Shown here: positions 17,015-26,903 of the stretch, in pieces
Numbering within the stretch: position 1 is the first letter of the stretch
How the letters are laid out: every line of letters begins with the position of its first letter
NCBI RefSeq assembly: GCF_001635455.1
Contig: NZ_LWEH01000013.1
Span: 297,132 to 361,131, forward strand
Direction: 5' to 3'
Origin: Vibrio sp. HI00D65
Lineage (GTDB): Bacteria > Pseudomonadota > Gammaproteobacteria > Enterobacterales > Vibrionaceae
Length of the DNA: 64,000 nt
Notes under the pieces: generated by a model
Databases searched by the model: none
Told to the model about the DNA's origin: nothing
Seen by the model: only the letters and a program-made list of their open reading frames with translations
Position numbers and translations under genes: made by a program

Positions 17015-18331
17015 ATGAAGCGCAAATTTTCACCAAGGCTCATCTCGTATGGGACGATTTTATTAAGTAACGCTTTTCTAGCGAACAGCGTGGCGTGGGC
17101 TGCTGAAGAGCAAGAGTGGGGCATTGCGGCAATGTTCCGTACAGCCAGTATCCCTTACGACACCGCTGGCGGTGACAAGACAGTAAGTTCTTTTGTCCCA
17201 ATGTTGTTCTTTAAAAACGACTACGTGTTCATTGATGGCACGGAAATGGGTGCTTACCTATATCAAAAAGAAGATGAAAAATGGTCTTTCAACGCCATAT
17301 CTCGAATGCGCTTTATTGATATTCCGGCTTCTGAACAAAATGCGATTGAAGGTGATACCGCTGACTTTGGTGGACAGCTGAGTTACCAATTAGATGATCA
17401 GTGGGCGGTTGAAACGGAAATCATGAGTGATAGTGAACTCAACCTTCATAGTAACTTGCGTGCGAAAGCCAAGTACCAGACAGGCGACTGGGAGTTCTAC
17501 CCAAGTGCGACATTGCGATATAAAAGCGCTGACTTTAACAGTGAATACTACTCGGCTACTACCCAGTCGATTGGTGCAGGCGTAGATTTAAATCTTGGCG
17601 TTGAAGCGCGTTATCATGTTATCTCTAATCTTTATCTGTTGGGTTCAACCAGTGTGACTCGATTGGATGATAACGCTTACGACTCTTCCATTATCGAAGA
17701 TCGCTACCAAGGGGAACTTTACCTTGGTTTTGGTTTCTTCAATGACAAAACAAAAGCGCCAAAGCCTAAGTTAAGCAATGCACCGTACGTACGAGTCGCG
17801 CACGGTTGGGCAACACCGTCGAATATTGGTGAAATTATTGAGTTCGACAGAGAGAAAGACGAGTACAACAACCAACTCACATCGTTCTTTTATGGTCACC
17901 CTTTAACTGATGAGATTTTTGGTTTGCCGTTGGATATCTACTTAACGCCAGGTATTGCTCACCATTGGAGTTCAGAGGTTCAATCCAGTAGCACGGAATA
18001 CATCGTTGCGATTAAAGCTTACTACACGTTTAACTGGCCGACGCAGTGGCGATTTGGTGTTGCAGAGGGTTTGTCTTATATAGATTCGATTACTTACATC
18101 GAAGGCTCCGAAATGGACCGTAAGGGCTACACGGCAAGTCATTTATTAAACTACTTGGACTTCTCATTTGATGTGAATATCGGTGACCTTATCGGTAAAA
18201 GTGACCTCAATAATTTATGGTTTGGTTACTCACTGCATCACCGCTCGGCGATCTTTGAAAATGCGTCCCAGTTTGGACGTATCAAAGGTGGCAGTAACTA
18301 CAACACGGTTTACTTCCAATACGAGTTCTAA
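17015..18331 (+). CDS. MipA/OmpV family outer-membrane protein
   Basis: A 438-residue protein with a signal peptide (MKRKFSPRL...SVAWAAEE). It has alternating hydrophobic strands ending in an aromatic residue (VYFQYEF), typical of outer-membrane barrels. The N-terminal region (WGIAAMFRTASIPYD) and the DFGGQLSYQLDDQW pattern fit MipA/OmpV proteins. These are porin-like or scaffold proteins, and some relate to osmotic or antibiotic response. It is long for the family (about 250), so it is a larger variant. Monocistronic with its own terminator. Confidence 0.75.
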   Translation: MKRKFSPRLISYGTILLSNAFLANSVAWAAEEQEWGIAAMFRTASIPYDTAGGDKTVSSFVPMLFFKNDYVFIDGTEMGAYLYQKEDEKWSFNAISRMRFIDIPASEQNAIEGDTADFGGQLSYQLDDQWAVETEIMSDSELNLHSNLRAKAKYQTGDWEFYPSATLRYKSADFNSEYYSATTQSIGAGVDLNLGVEARYHVISNLYLLGSTSVTRLDDNAYDSSIIEDRYQGELYLGFGFFNDKTKAPKPKLSNAPYVRVAHGWATPSNIGEIIEFDREKDEYNNQLTSFFYGHPLTDEIFGLPLDIYLTPGIAHHWSSEVQSSSTEYIVAIKAYYTFNWPTQWRFGVAEGLSYIDSITYIEGSEMDRKGYTASHLLNYLDFSFDVNIGDLIGKSDLNNLWFGYSLHHRSAIFENASQFGRIKGGSNYNTVYFQYEF

Positions 18332-18345
18332 AGTATTACATCTAC

Positions 18346-18384
18346 TAAAAATGCCGCTCCAAATAGAGCGGCATTTTTTTATCA
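18346..18384 (+). terminator. Terminator of the OmpV-like gene
   Basis: The stem AAATGCCGCTC / GAGCGGCATTT with a loop of AAATA type is followed by seven T residues. Confidence 0.9.
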
Positions 18385-18730
18385 TTAAAGAAAAGGGCTA
18401 ATCACTATTAGTCACTGATAATTAACTATTCGAAAGCCACTTAAACTGAAACCTAATATATGAGTTTATTCTGATTGTCTAATATTCTCTGTCTCCTTTT
18501 CGGATTTTACTACTATTTGATCATTTAACCTTCTTTCATTGTTTGTTAACTTTTTTATATTACTTAGAATGACTTGTATTATATTGCCATCCTGATTATT
18601 TATGGCGTTCTAATTGTGTTTCTTGTCTGTTAATCAATTGTTAATCGTTGTGTTGGTCACGTTAATTATTTAATTGCGTCTATATGATGAGCTCGAATTT
18701 ATATAACAACAACGTCAGCTAGGATGAATA
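18385..18730. promoter_or_regulatory. Upstream region of the alcohol dehydrogenase-transporter pair
   Basis: 346 AT-rich bases with several TTAAT/ATTAA half-sites (GTTAATCAATTGTTAATCG-like, 18628-18648) that could bind a regulator. No specific operator can be assigned. Confidence 0.35.
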
Positions 18731-19777
18731 ATGAAAGCATATGTATTTGATGGAAAAGACAACGCGAAATTGGAAGAACGTCCAATCCCAACAATTGAGA
18801 AGCAAAGCGATGTCATCGTAAGAATCGAGAAAACTACTATTTGTGGTACGGATTTACATATATTAAGAAACAACGTTGCGACATTTAAGCCAGGCACAAT
18901 CATGGGTCATGAAGGGGTTGGTATAGTCGAAGAGTGCGGTGAGTTGGTGAGTAAGTTCAAGCCAGGCGATCGCGTGATCGTGTCATGCATTACTTCATGT
19001 GGTAGTTGCAAAATGTGTCAAGTGTCTAAATTTGGTCAATGTTTAGATGGTGGCTGGCTACTTGGTAATGAAATTGATGGCTGCCAAGCGGAATACGTTC
19101 GTGTTCCTTATGGAGACACAAGCCTACACCTTGTTCCTGAAGACATTGATACAGACTCTCTGGTTCTATTGAGCGATATTTTCCCAACGGGTTACGAAGT
19201 GGGTGTATTAGATGGGCAGGTTCAACCTGGTTGTTCTGTTGCCGTTATTGGTTGTGGACCTGTTGGCCTTGCGGCTCTGATGACCTCTAAGTTCTTCACT
19301 CCAAGCGAAATCTATGCGATCGACAATAACCCACATCGACTTCAAGTAGCGAAAGAGCTAGGTGCAACTCATGCGATCGATAACTCAGATGGCAGCGCCG
19401 TGCAGCAAATTCTCGACATGACAGATGATGTGGGTGTTGATGTGGTGATTGAAGCTATTGGCATCCCTGCTGGTTGGGATATGTCTCAGAAGTTAGTGTG
19501 CCCAGGAGGCAACATTGCAGTGCTTGGTGTTCATGGTAAATCTGCAACGATTAACCTAGAGGACATGTGGAAACGAAACTTCACTATGACAGCTGGCATG
19601 GTTCATACCAACACAACGCCAATGTTAATCAAGCAAATTAGAGCGGGTTATTTGGAACCCCAAAAACTGATTAGCCACCAGTTCAATTTAACAGAGTCAG
19701 AAGAGGCTTATTCAACATTTATCCATGCTTCCGACCACAAGTCGTTGAAAGTCATCATTTCTAACGATTGTTCATAA
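18731..19777 (+). CDS. Zinc-dependent alcohol dehydrogenase
   Basis: A 348-residue medium-chain dehydrogenase. It shows catalytic-zinc region TTICGTDLHIL, GHEGVGIVEECGE, structural-zinc cysteines in CGSCKMCQVSKFGQC, and an NAD(P)-binding motif VAVIGCGPVGLAALM followed by an acidic residue (YAIDNN) that favours NAD. The closest overall look is to the secondary-alcohol or propanol-preferring group; the substrate is not determinable. The MFS gene downstream probably imports or exports the substrate or product. Confidence 0.9.
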   Translation: MKAYVFDGKDNAKLEERPIPTIEKQSDVIVRIEKTTICGTDLHILRNNVATFKPGTIMGHEGVGIVEECGELVSKFKPGDRVIVSCITSCGSCKMCQVSKFGQCLDGGWLLGNEIDGCQAEYVRVPYGDTSLHLVPEDIDTDSLVLLSDIFPTGYEVGVLDGQVQPGCSVAVIGCGPVGLAALMTSKFFTPSEIYAIDNNPHRLQVAKELGATHAIDNSDGSAVQQILDMTDDVGVDVVIEAIGIPAGWDMSQKLVCPGGNIAVLGVHGKSATINLEDMWKRNFTMTAGMVHTNTTPMLIKQIRAGYLEPQKLISHQFNLTESEEAYSTFIHASDHKSLKVIISNDCS

Positions 19778-19800
19778 ACAGCGAATTTGTTGAGGTTAGC

Positions 19801-21012
19801 TTGATTAGTAAACCATTTAAAATACTCGTGATAGGTTTAATCGTGAACCTATCTATCGGTATCCTATATGTATGGGGCGTTTTCAGTGAACCTTTGGCTG
19901 AGGCGCTAGGTGTTGATCCTAAGGACGTAGATGGGCCTTACCAGACTTCCGTGTTTGCATTTTCGGTAAGTCTGTTTTTGGCTGGGGTATGGCAAGACAA
20001 AATAGGACCAAGGAAGGTCACAATACTTGGTGTGTTTCTTGTCGGGGCGGGGCTTTTAGCATCCGGTTATGCCTCAACATTAGCGGAATTGCAGGTTACC
20101 TTCGGGTGTATGGTCGGTGCGGGTATGGGGTTTGCTTATGCCTGTATTGGCCCATGTACCATGAAGTGGTGGCCAGAGAACAGAAAGGGATTAGTTAGCG
20201 GTTTAACCGCAGGTGGGTTTGCGATGGCAGCACTTTACCTAGCACCGTTATCGACCATTCTCATTGAACACTATGGGATCTTAGACACGTTCAAGATCCT
20301 TGGTGTCGGTCTACTCTTCATGATCCCGATGGCGTCACTATTGGTGAACCCTCCTAAAGGATATGTTTCAGAAGTTCCCGGAGGAAAGGCTGCGGAATAT
20401 GGTTCAGACGTTAACATCAAATGGCTAGATATGCTGAAAACACCACAATTTTACCAGATATGGTTAATGTTCATGGTGTCATCAGCAGCAGGTATCATGC
20501 TCATCGGCTCTATTGGCAACGTCAGTAAATCGATAGGATTAACCGCTGAAGAAATTGCGTTAGGTATCATTTTATTAGCGATTTTTAATACCGCGGGGCG
20601 AGTCATTGGCGGCGTTGTATTCGACAGGATAGGACGTGTTCATACACTGGGCTTAATATTTATGTTGCAAGCGGTCAATATGGTGTTTTTTACAACTATT
20701 GAAACCACGATTCCTCTGATGATCGGCATCTCCGCAGGCGCCATGTCCTATGGTGCGTTATTTGGTGTTTTCCCTCCAGTAACAGCGGTCGATTATGGTT
20801 TGAAGACGTACGGAACCAACTTTGGAATACTCTATTCTGCATGGGGCGTGTCAGGGTTCTTCGGAGGAATACTCGCCTCGGTAGCGGGGACGGCTGAAAA
20901 CACCTATTTGGCTTACGCTGCGCTATTGGTTTCAATCACCGTCATGAATTACTTAATGAAACCCGTTGATAAGTCTGTGCTATTAAAAGACGAAGTTAAT
21001 CTGGAATACTAA
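19801..21012 (+). CDS. MFS transporter, OFA (oxalate/formate antiporter-like) family
   Basis: About 403 residues with 12 hydrophobic segments. ILYVWGVFSEPLAEALG at the first helix and the GAGMGFAYACIGPCTMKWWPENRKG stretch mark the OFA family (oxalate:formate antiporter and related monocarboxylate carriers). TTG 19801 with GAGGT at 19792-19796 is the likely start; the longer frame reaches back into the dehydrogenase gene to TTG 19768. It forms a two-gene operon with the dehydrogenase. Substrate unknown; a small organic acid is plausible. Confidence 0.85.
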   Translation: MISKPFKILVIGLIVNLSIGILYVWGVFSEPLAEALGVDPKDVDGPYQTSVFAFSVSLFLAGVWQDKIGPRKVTILGVFLVGAGLLASGYASTLAELQVTFGCMVGAGMGFAYACIGPCTMKWWPENRKGLVSGLTAGGFAMAALYLAPLSTILIEHYGILDTFKILGVGLLFMIPMASLLVNPPKGYVSEVPGGKAAEYGSDVNIKWLDMLKTPQFYQIWLMFMVSSAAGIMLIGSIGNVSKSIGLTAEEIALGIILLAIFNTAGRVIGGVVFDRIGRVHTLGLIFMLQAVNMVFFTTIETTIPLMIGISAGAMSYGALFGVFPPVTAVDYGLKTYGTNFGILYSAWGVSGFFGGILASVAGTAENTYLAYAALLVSITVMNYLMKPVDKSVLLKDEVNLEY

Positions 21013-21297
21013 ACAAGAGATCATCACAGCTCCAAGTGCATTTTGAGCTTCGAGTAGTGATGTGTTTCTACCCAATGTTGGCTTGGGTAATCTAAGCCAA
21101 CATCTTTTAATTGAATCATCGACAGCCTACCAATAATGAACTTCACTTTTTAGTGTAACAATTGAACACGTTAGTTTTCATTACTCCTGTTTCAGCAGGC
21201 GCTTAGGCCGCTAATATTCCTTGCTTTGTGTTAACTCGTTCCTTTCCTTTATGCTACAATCGCGCGAGTTTATATAAGAGAAAGAATAGGACAAGCT

Positions 21298-24200
21298 GTG
21301 ACTTCGTCTCCGGAAAAAGCAGATAAAAATAACCATGTAGCGAATACCAACGCGACATCGGATTCCGCTGCTGATCAAGCTAATCAAAAAAAGCAAAACA
21401 ACAAACAGCAAGCATCTAAAGCTAGCGCATCTCAAAATAGCCCAGCCTCTCTTCGCAAGGCCTTAAATGAGTGCATGATGCGCGACCGCTTCCGTCTAAG
21501 TAAGCGCATTTCTGGTGCAAGCCGTATTAAGAACGAAAAATCTAAGCATGCTGTTTTCGATGAAATCGCATTAGACATTGCCCAGTCGATGATGACGGCA
21601 ACACAGCGTGCTGCGCAAAAACCAACCATTGAATACCCAGAGATTCTTCCTGTTAGCCAAAAGCGCGATGATATTGCGAAAGCCATTGAAGAAAACCAAG
21701 TGGTTATCGTGGCGGGTGAAACGGGTTCGGGTAAGACCACTCAGCTTCCTAAGATCTGTTCTGAGCTTGGTCGCGGCCGCTTTGGCCTAATTGGTCACAC
21801 TCAACCTCGTCGTCTGGCTGCGCGTTCGGTTGCGAACCGTATTGCTGAAGAGATGGAAACCCAGTTGGGTGAATTTGTTGGTTATAAGGTTCGATTCAAC
21901 GACCAGATTTCTGACAACACACAAATTAAACTGATGACCGACGGTATTCTACTAGCGGAGATCCAACACGACCGTTTCTTAAATCAGTACGACACCATCA
22001 TTATCGATGAAGCGCACGAACGTAGCCTAAACATCGATTTCATCATGGGTTATCTGAAAGAGTTGCTACCAAAGCGTCCTGATCTAAAAGTGATCATCAC
22101 GTCGGCAACTATCGACCCAGAGCGTTTCTCTAAGCACTTCGACAATGCACCAATCATTGAAGTATCGGGCCGTACTTACCCAGTTGATACACGCTACCGC
22201 CCATTAGGTGGTGACGACAGCGATTCTGATCGCGACCAAATGGAAGGTATCTTCGAAGCGGTTGATGAGCTATGTGATGAAGGCTTAGGCGACATCCTGA
22301 TCTTTATGAATGGTGAGCGTGAAATTCGTGATACTGCGGACGCACTAAGTAAGCGTAATCTTCGTGATACCGAGATTGTACCTTTGTACGCGCGCCTTTC
22401 GGCGGGTGAACAGAACCGTATCTTCCAGTCACACACTGGCCGTCGCATTGTATTGGCAACTAACGTAGCAGAAACCTCGTTAACCGTTCCGGGCATCAAG
22501 TACGTAATCGACCCAGGTACTGCGCGTATCAGTCGTTACAGCTATCGCACCAAAGTACAACGTCTACCGATTGAGCCAATTTCTCAAGCGAGTGCGAACC
22601 AGCGTAAAGGTCGTTGTGGTCGTGTGGCTGAAGGTATCTGTATTCGTCTGTACTCTGAGGAAGATTTCGAGTCACGCCCAGAGTTTACCGATCCTGAGAT
22701 CCTGCGTACCAACCTAGCGTCGGTTATCCTGCAGATGACGGCACTAGGGCTAGGCGACATCCAAGCATTCCCATTTGTTGAAGCGCCAGATAAGCGCAAC
22801 ATTCAAGATGGTGTAAGACTGCTTGAAGAGCTAGGTGCGATTGCATCGGGCAAACCGAGCACTAAGAACAAGAACCAAGGCGACGATACTAAGAAGCTAA
22901 CGGCAATTGGTCGTAAGCTGTCGAAGCTACCGATCGACCCGCGTTTAGCGCGCATGGTGATCGAGGCGCCAAACAATCGCTGTCTACACGAAGTGATGGT
23001 TATTGCGTCTGCACTTTCAATCCAAGACCCGCGTGAGCGTCCATCAGACAAACAGCAGTCCTCTGACGACAAGCACAAGCGTTTCTTCGACAAAGACTCA
23101 GACTTCATCACCTTTGTGAACCTGTGGGACTACATCAAGAAGCAGCAAAAAGCGTTGTCGAGTAACCAGTTCCGTAAACAGTGTAAGCAAGATTACCTGA
23201 ACTACCTGCGTATTCGTGAGTGGCAAGATGTGTACTTCCAAATTCACCAAGCAATGCGTGAATTGGATACCAAGCTCAACGAAGAGCCGGGCAGCTACGA
23301 TGGTATTCACATCTCATTGCTATCAGGTTTGCTTTCTCACATTGGTATGAAAGACCAAGAGAAGAATGAATACCAAGGCGCACGTAACGCGCGCTTCCAT
23401 ATCTTCCCTGCGTCTGGCCTATTTAAGAAACTGCCTAAGTGGATCATGTCTGCTGAGCTGGTGGAAACCTCAAAACTTTGGGGTCGTGTGATTGCTAAAA
23501 TTCAGCCTGAGTGGATTGAACCATTAGCGAAGCACCTAATTAAGCGTAGCTACAGCGAACCACACTGGTCGAAGAAACAAGCGGCGGTAATGGCACACGA
23601 AAAAGTGATGCTTTACGGAGTTCCAATTGTTCCGAAACGCCTAGTGAACTATGGCGCGATTGACCCAACGATTAGTCGTGAGTTGTTCGTGCGTAGTGCA
23701 CTGGTTGAAGGTGAATGGGAAACCAAGCACGCGTTCTTCAAGCAGAACCGCAAACTTCTACAAGAAGTGGAAGAGCTAGAGCATAAATCACGTCGTCGTG
23801 ACATCTTGATCGATGATGATGAACTGTTTGAATTCTACGACCAGCGCGTAGGCGAAGAGGTGGTTTCGGGCCGTCACTTTGATACTTGGTGGAAGAAAAC
23901 CAGCAAAGAGACTCCAGAGCTACTTAACTTCGAGAAATCGATGCTGTTCCGCGGTGATGCAAGCCACGTTACTGATTTAGATTACCCGAACTTCTGGCAC
24001 CAAAATGGCCTGAAGTTAAAACTGAGCTACCAGTTTGAGCCGGGCGATGACAACGATGGTGTAACGGTACACATTCCGCTGCCTATCTTGAACCAAATCG
24101 ACCAGAACGGTTTTGATTGGCAGATCCCAGGCCTACGTCAGGAATTGGTGGTTAGCTTAATCAAGTCACTACCAAAGACGTTACGACGTAACTTTGTGCC

Positions 24201-25338
24201 TGCGCCAAACTACGCCGATGCGTTCTTGGCTCGTGTGACACCACTTGAAGCGCCGCTACTGGATTCTCTTGAGAAAGAGCTACGCCGCATGACGGGTGTA
24301 GAAGTGGTACGAGATGATTGGAAGTTAGACCAGATTCCAGAGCACTTAAAGGTAACATTCCGTGCGGTGGATCATCGCAAACGTAAGTTGAAAGAACACA
24401 AAGACTTACATGAACTGAAAGAGAGCCTGAAAGACAAAGTTCAAGAGACGCTTTCTAAAGTTGCGGATGACGATATCGAGCAACAAAACCTGCATACGTG
24501 GAGCTTTGGTGAGTTACCAAAAGTCTACCAACAGAAGCGCGGTGGCTACGATGTAAAAGCCTTCCCAGCGTTGGTGGATAGCAAAGACAGCGTAGAGATC
24601 AAACTGTTCGAGACGGAACAAGAGCAGATCTCAGCAATGAAATCGGGTCAGCGTCGCTTGATCTTGTTGAACGTGCCGTCGCCAATTAAATACTTGCACT
24701 CGAACTTGCCGAACAAATCGAAACTTGGCTTGTACTTCAACCCATACGGCAAGGTTCTCGATCTTATCGATGACTGTATCGCTTGTGGTATTGATAAGCT
24801 GATCGAAGAGAGGGGCGGTTTAGTTTGGGAACCAGATCAGTTCGAAGCACTGAAAGAACATGTACGTGCAGAATTGGGTGATACCGTAGTTGAGATTGCT
24901 CAGCAGGTAGAAACCATTCTTACGACGGCATTCAGCATCAGCAAGAAGCTGAAAGGGCGTGTGGATCTTTCCATGGCATTTGCACTTTCTGACATAAAAG
25001 CTCAGGTAGAAGGTTTGATTTTTAAGGGTTTTGCCACAGAATGTGGATGGAAACGCTTGCCAGATATCCTACGCTATATGAAGGCAATCGAACGCCGCAT
25101 GGAGAAGCTGCCAATTGACCCTAACAAAGATCGTTTGCATATGATCAAAGTTGAGTCAGTAATGAATGATTACAAAGAGCTGCTGAATAAAATTCCGAAA
25201 GGGATCGCGGTTCCAGAAAATGTAAAAGAGGTGCGTTGGATGATAGAAGAGCTTCGTGTAAGCTTCTTCGCACAGCAACTCGGTACGCCTTATCCAGTGT
25301 CAGATAAGCGTGTTAAAAACGCAATCGATGCTTGCTAA
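21298..25338 (+). CDS. hrpA: ATP-dependent RNA helicase HrpA
   Basis: A 1346-residue DEAH-box helicase, the usual length for HrpA. Motif I is VAGETGSGKTTQLPK (about residues 138-152), motif II IIDEAHERSLN, motif III ITSATIDPERF, motif V VLATNVAETSLTVPG and motif VI QRKGRCGRVAEGICIRLY. The long C-terminal OB-fold and DUF3418-type region are complete. The N-terminus has a polar Lys/Gln/Ser tail. Start is GTG 21298 after AGGAC. In E. coli HrpA acts in mRNA processing and rescue of stalled ribosomes. Confidence 0.97.
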   Translation: MTSSPEKADKNNHVANTNATSDSAADQANQKKQNNKQQASKASASQNSPASLRKALNECMMRDRFRLSKRISGASRIKNEKSKHAVFDEIALDIAQSMMTATQRAAQKPTIEYPEILPVSQKRDDIAKAIEENQVVIVAGETGSGKTTQLPKICSELGRGRFGLIGHTQPRRLAARSVANRIAEEMETQLGEFVGYKVRFNDQISDNTQIKLMTDGILLAEIQHDRFLNQYDTIIIDEAHERSLNIDFIMGYLKELLPKRPDLKVIITSATIDPERFSKHFDNAPIIEVSGRTYPVDTRYRPLGGDDSDSDRDQMEGIFEAVDELCDEGLGDILIFMNGEREIRDTADALSKRNLRDTEIVPLYARLSAGEQNRIFQSHTGRRIVLATNVAETSLTVPGIKYVIDPGTARISRYSYRTKVQRLPIEPISQASANQRKGRCGRVAEGICIRLYSEEDFESRPEFTDPEILRTNLASVILQMTALGLGDIQAFPFVEAPDKRNIQDGVRLLEELGAIASGKPSTKNKNQGDDTKKLTAIGRKLSKLPIDPRLARMVIEAPNNRCLHEVMVIASALSIQDPRERPSDKQQSSDDKHKRFFDKDSDFITFVNLWDYIKKQQKALSSNQFRKQCKQDYLNYLRIREWQDVYFQIHQAMRELDTKLNEEPGSYDGIHISLLSGLLSHIGMKDQEKNEYQGARNARFHIFPASGLFKKLPKWIMSAELVETSKLWGRVIAKIQPEWIEPLAKHLIKRSYSEPHWSKKQAAVMAHEKVMLYGVPIVPKRLVNYGAIDPTISRELFVRSALVEGEWETKHAFFKQNRKLLQEVEELEHKSRRRDILIDDDELFEFYDQRVGEEVVSGRHFDTWWKKTSKETPELLNFEKSMLFRGDASHVTDLDYPNFWHQNGLKLKLSYQFEPGDDNDGVTVHIPLPILNQIDQNGFDWQIPGLRQELVVSLIKSLPKTLRRNFVPAPNYADAFLARVTPLEAPLLDSLEKELRRMTGVEVVRDDWKLDQIPEHLKVTFRAVDHRKRKLKEHKDLHELKESLKDKVQETLSKVADDDIEQQNLHTWSFGELPKVYQQKRGGYDVKAFPALVDSKDSVEIKLFETEQEQISAMKSGQRRLILLNVPSPIKYLHSNLPNKSKLGLYFNPYGKVLDLIDDCIACGIDKLIEERGGLVWEPDQFEALKEHVRAELGDTVVEIAQQVETILTTAFSISKKLKGRVDLSMAFALSDIKAQVEGLIFKGFATECGWKRLPDILRYMKAIERRMEKLPIDPNKDRLHMIKVESVMNDYKELLNKIPKGIAVPENVKEVRWMIEELRVSFFAQQLGTPYPVSDKRVKNAIDAC

Positions 25339-25481
25339 AGGAATAATGCTAGACGCAATGGCACGGTTTGGGTATAAATCTTGCTTATTGCATTACTAAT
25401 TGAATAGTTATTACATACAGGGCGACTTGGTGGCAATTTATTACCACTCAAGGCCTGCCACTAGGACGAAAAAGGTCGAAT

Positions 25482-25976
25482 ATGAAAAAAACGTTATTGG
25501 CACTAGCACTGCTAGGTGCATCTTCAACAGCAATGGCTGATTCTTGGTTGTATGGCGGTGTAATGGGTGGTCAAAACTCATTAGGTAACGAAGAAGAAAC
25601 AGCAATGGGTATCCACGTGGGTACAGGTATCCTGCCAATTATCGGTGTTGAAGCGGGTTACTGGGATCTAGGCTCTTTCGACAGCGTTAAATACGGTAAT
25701 CGTGACGTTAAGAACATGGACGCAAGCACTGCTTACCTAGCGATCAAACCAAGCATCGACTTCGGTCCTCTTCACGTATACGCGAAAGGTGGCCTTCACT
25801 CTTACGAGTTGAAAGGCGACAACTTCAAGCAAGACGATGTTGATATCATGTACGGTGTAGGTGCGGAATACTTCATCTTTGGTCCTCTATCTGTAGGCGC
25901 TAGCTACCAAAACTTCAAAATGAAAGATGACGACTCTGGCGTATTCACGCTAAACGCAACTATTCACCTACTGTAA
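25482..25976 (+). CDS. Small outer-membrane beta-barrel protein
   Basis: A 164-residue protein with a clear signal peptide (MKKTLLALALLGASSTAMA-D). It has eight probable strands with alternating hydrophobic residues (GVEAGYWDLG, YLAIKPSIDFG, LHVYAKGGLHSYE, YGVGAEYFIFGPLSVGASY) and ends in LNATIHLL. The size fits an eight-stranded OmpA-like or OmpX-like barrel. Function unknown. A terminator follows. Confidence 0.8.
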   Translation: MKKTLLALALLGASSTAMADSWLYGGVMGGQNSLGNEEETAMGIHVGTGILPIIGVEAGYWDLGSFDSVKYGNRDVKNMDASTAYLAIKPSIDFGPLHVYAKGGLHSYELKGDNFKQDDVDIMYGVGAEYFIFGPLSVGASYQNFKMKDDDSGVFTLNATIHLL

Positions 25977-26014
25977 TTAGTTGGGCTTAGTCGCTAAAGA
26001 GTTCGTAAGAATTC

Positions 26015-26050
26015 ATAAAAAATGCCAGCTTAATTGCTGGCATTTTTCTA
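26015..26050. terminator. Bidirectional terminator
   Basis: The stem AAAAATGCCAGC / GCTGGCATTTTT has a six-base loop. It lies between convergent genes. Confidence 0.9.
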
Positions 26051-26087
26051 TCTGTTCGCTGTATTTTTCACACTAGAAAGCGGGAGG

Positions 26088-26903
26088 TTACTTTTTGCTG
26101 TCGAGAATCTGTTGGATTCTTGGGTTCAGCGCTTTACCGTGCTTGCTTTCGTACTCTTCACGCTTCAAATCGTTCAAGTTCTTCACTGAGTTAGCGGCAA
26201 GTAGGAATTGTGGTAATTCCGTTTCAAGCATGCCTTTCTCGTCTAAACGTTTTGCTTCCAAGTAGTACTTCTTAAACAGGCCATCAAGTTTGTTTTCCGC
26301 AGTGCGTTTTAAGTCATACAGCTTGTTTTGAATTAGCCATTTCTCAATCTTGTTCGCAGCGGTGCGAGACAATACTCGAATGCGGCTATCCAGCAGCTCT
26401 TCTTCTGTTAGAGAGTCTTTCAGAATCCAAAGCTCACCCATTTGCGGTGGCCAGCTGTTGCCAAGCTGAATACGTTCATGACAGTGCATTAGCACACGGT
26501 TAAGGCCGTCAGAATCGACTGAGTTAGCAAATTCAATGAACTTACCGCTTGGCTCACTACCGTATTGGTATTCCCACTGAGTCTCGTATACGCTCAAGAA
26601 AGAGCCGAATACATGGATACACCAATCGGTCAGTTCTAGTTCAGCAGGATCTTGGTCAACGACAGGTACTTGTTGATTTGAGCTGGTGTCTGATTCAACA
26701 ACAGGTACCGATGGCGACGAAGCTGCCGGTAAAACTTCCGGAACGGCTGTAGGTGCAGGATCAGAAGGTTGGCTTTTTGCCTTTTTGAATGAGCTGCTGC
26801 CTGAAGCGTTCAGATGGGCTAAGCTTTTGTCGATACCCATTTCCTTGAGCTTGTCCTGCATTTCCTGAATATTGAGAGGTCTTCTGCTGTTGTTGTCTTT
26901 CAT
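26088..26903 (-). CDS. Putative replication protein, phage-lambda-P-like layout
   Basis: A 271-residue soluble protein with a Pro/Ser-rich linker (about residues 40-85) between an N-terminal helical region and a helical C-terminal domain. The stretch ...GLNRVLMHCHERI...WPPQMGELWILK recalls the arrangement of phage replication protein P/helicase-loader domains (helix, then a P-P-x-G-E-W turn). This is a weak resemblance, not a firm match. ATG 26903 has GAGAAG five bases upstream. The first 48 codons overlap the end of the DnaT-like gene in another frame, and cotranscription supports a primosomal role. Confidence 0.55.
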   Translation of the reverse strand: MKDNNSRRPLNIQEMQDKLKEMGIDKSLAHLNASGSSSFKKAKSQPSDPAPTAVPEVLPAASSPSVPVVESDTSSNQQVPVVDQDPAELELTDWCIHVFGSFLSVYETQWEYQYGSEPSGKFIEFANSVDSDGLNRVLMHCHERIQLGNSWPPQMGELWILKDSLTEEELLDSRIRVLSRTAANKIEKWLIQNKLYDLKRTAENKLDGLFKKYYLEAKRLDEKGMLETELPQFLLAANSVKNLNDLKREEYESKHGKALNPRIQQILDSKK

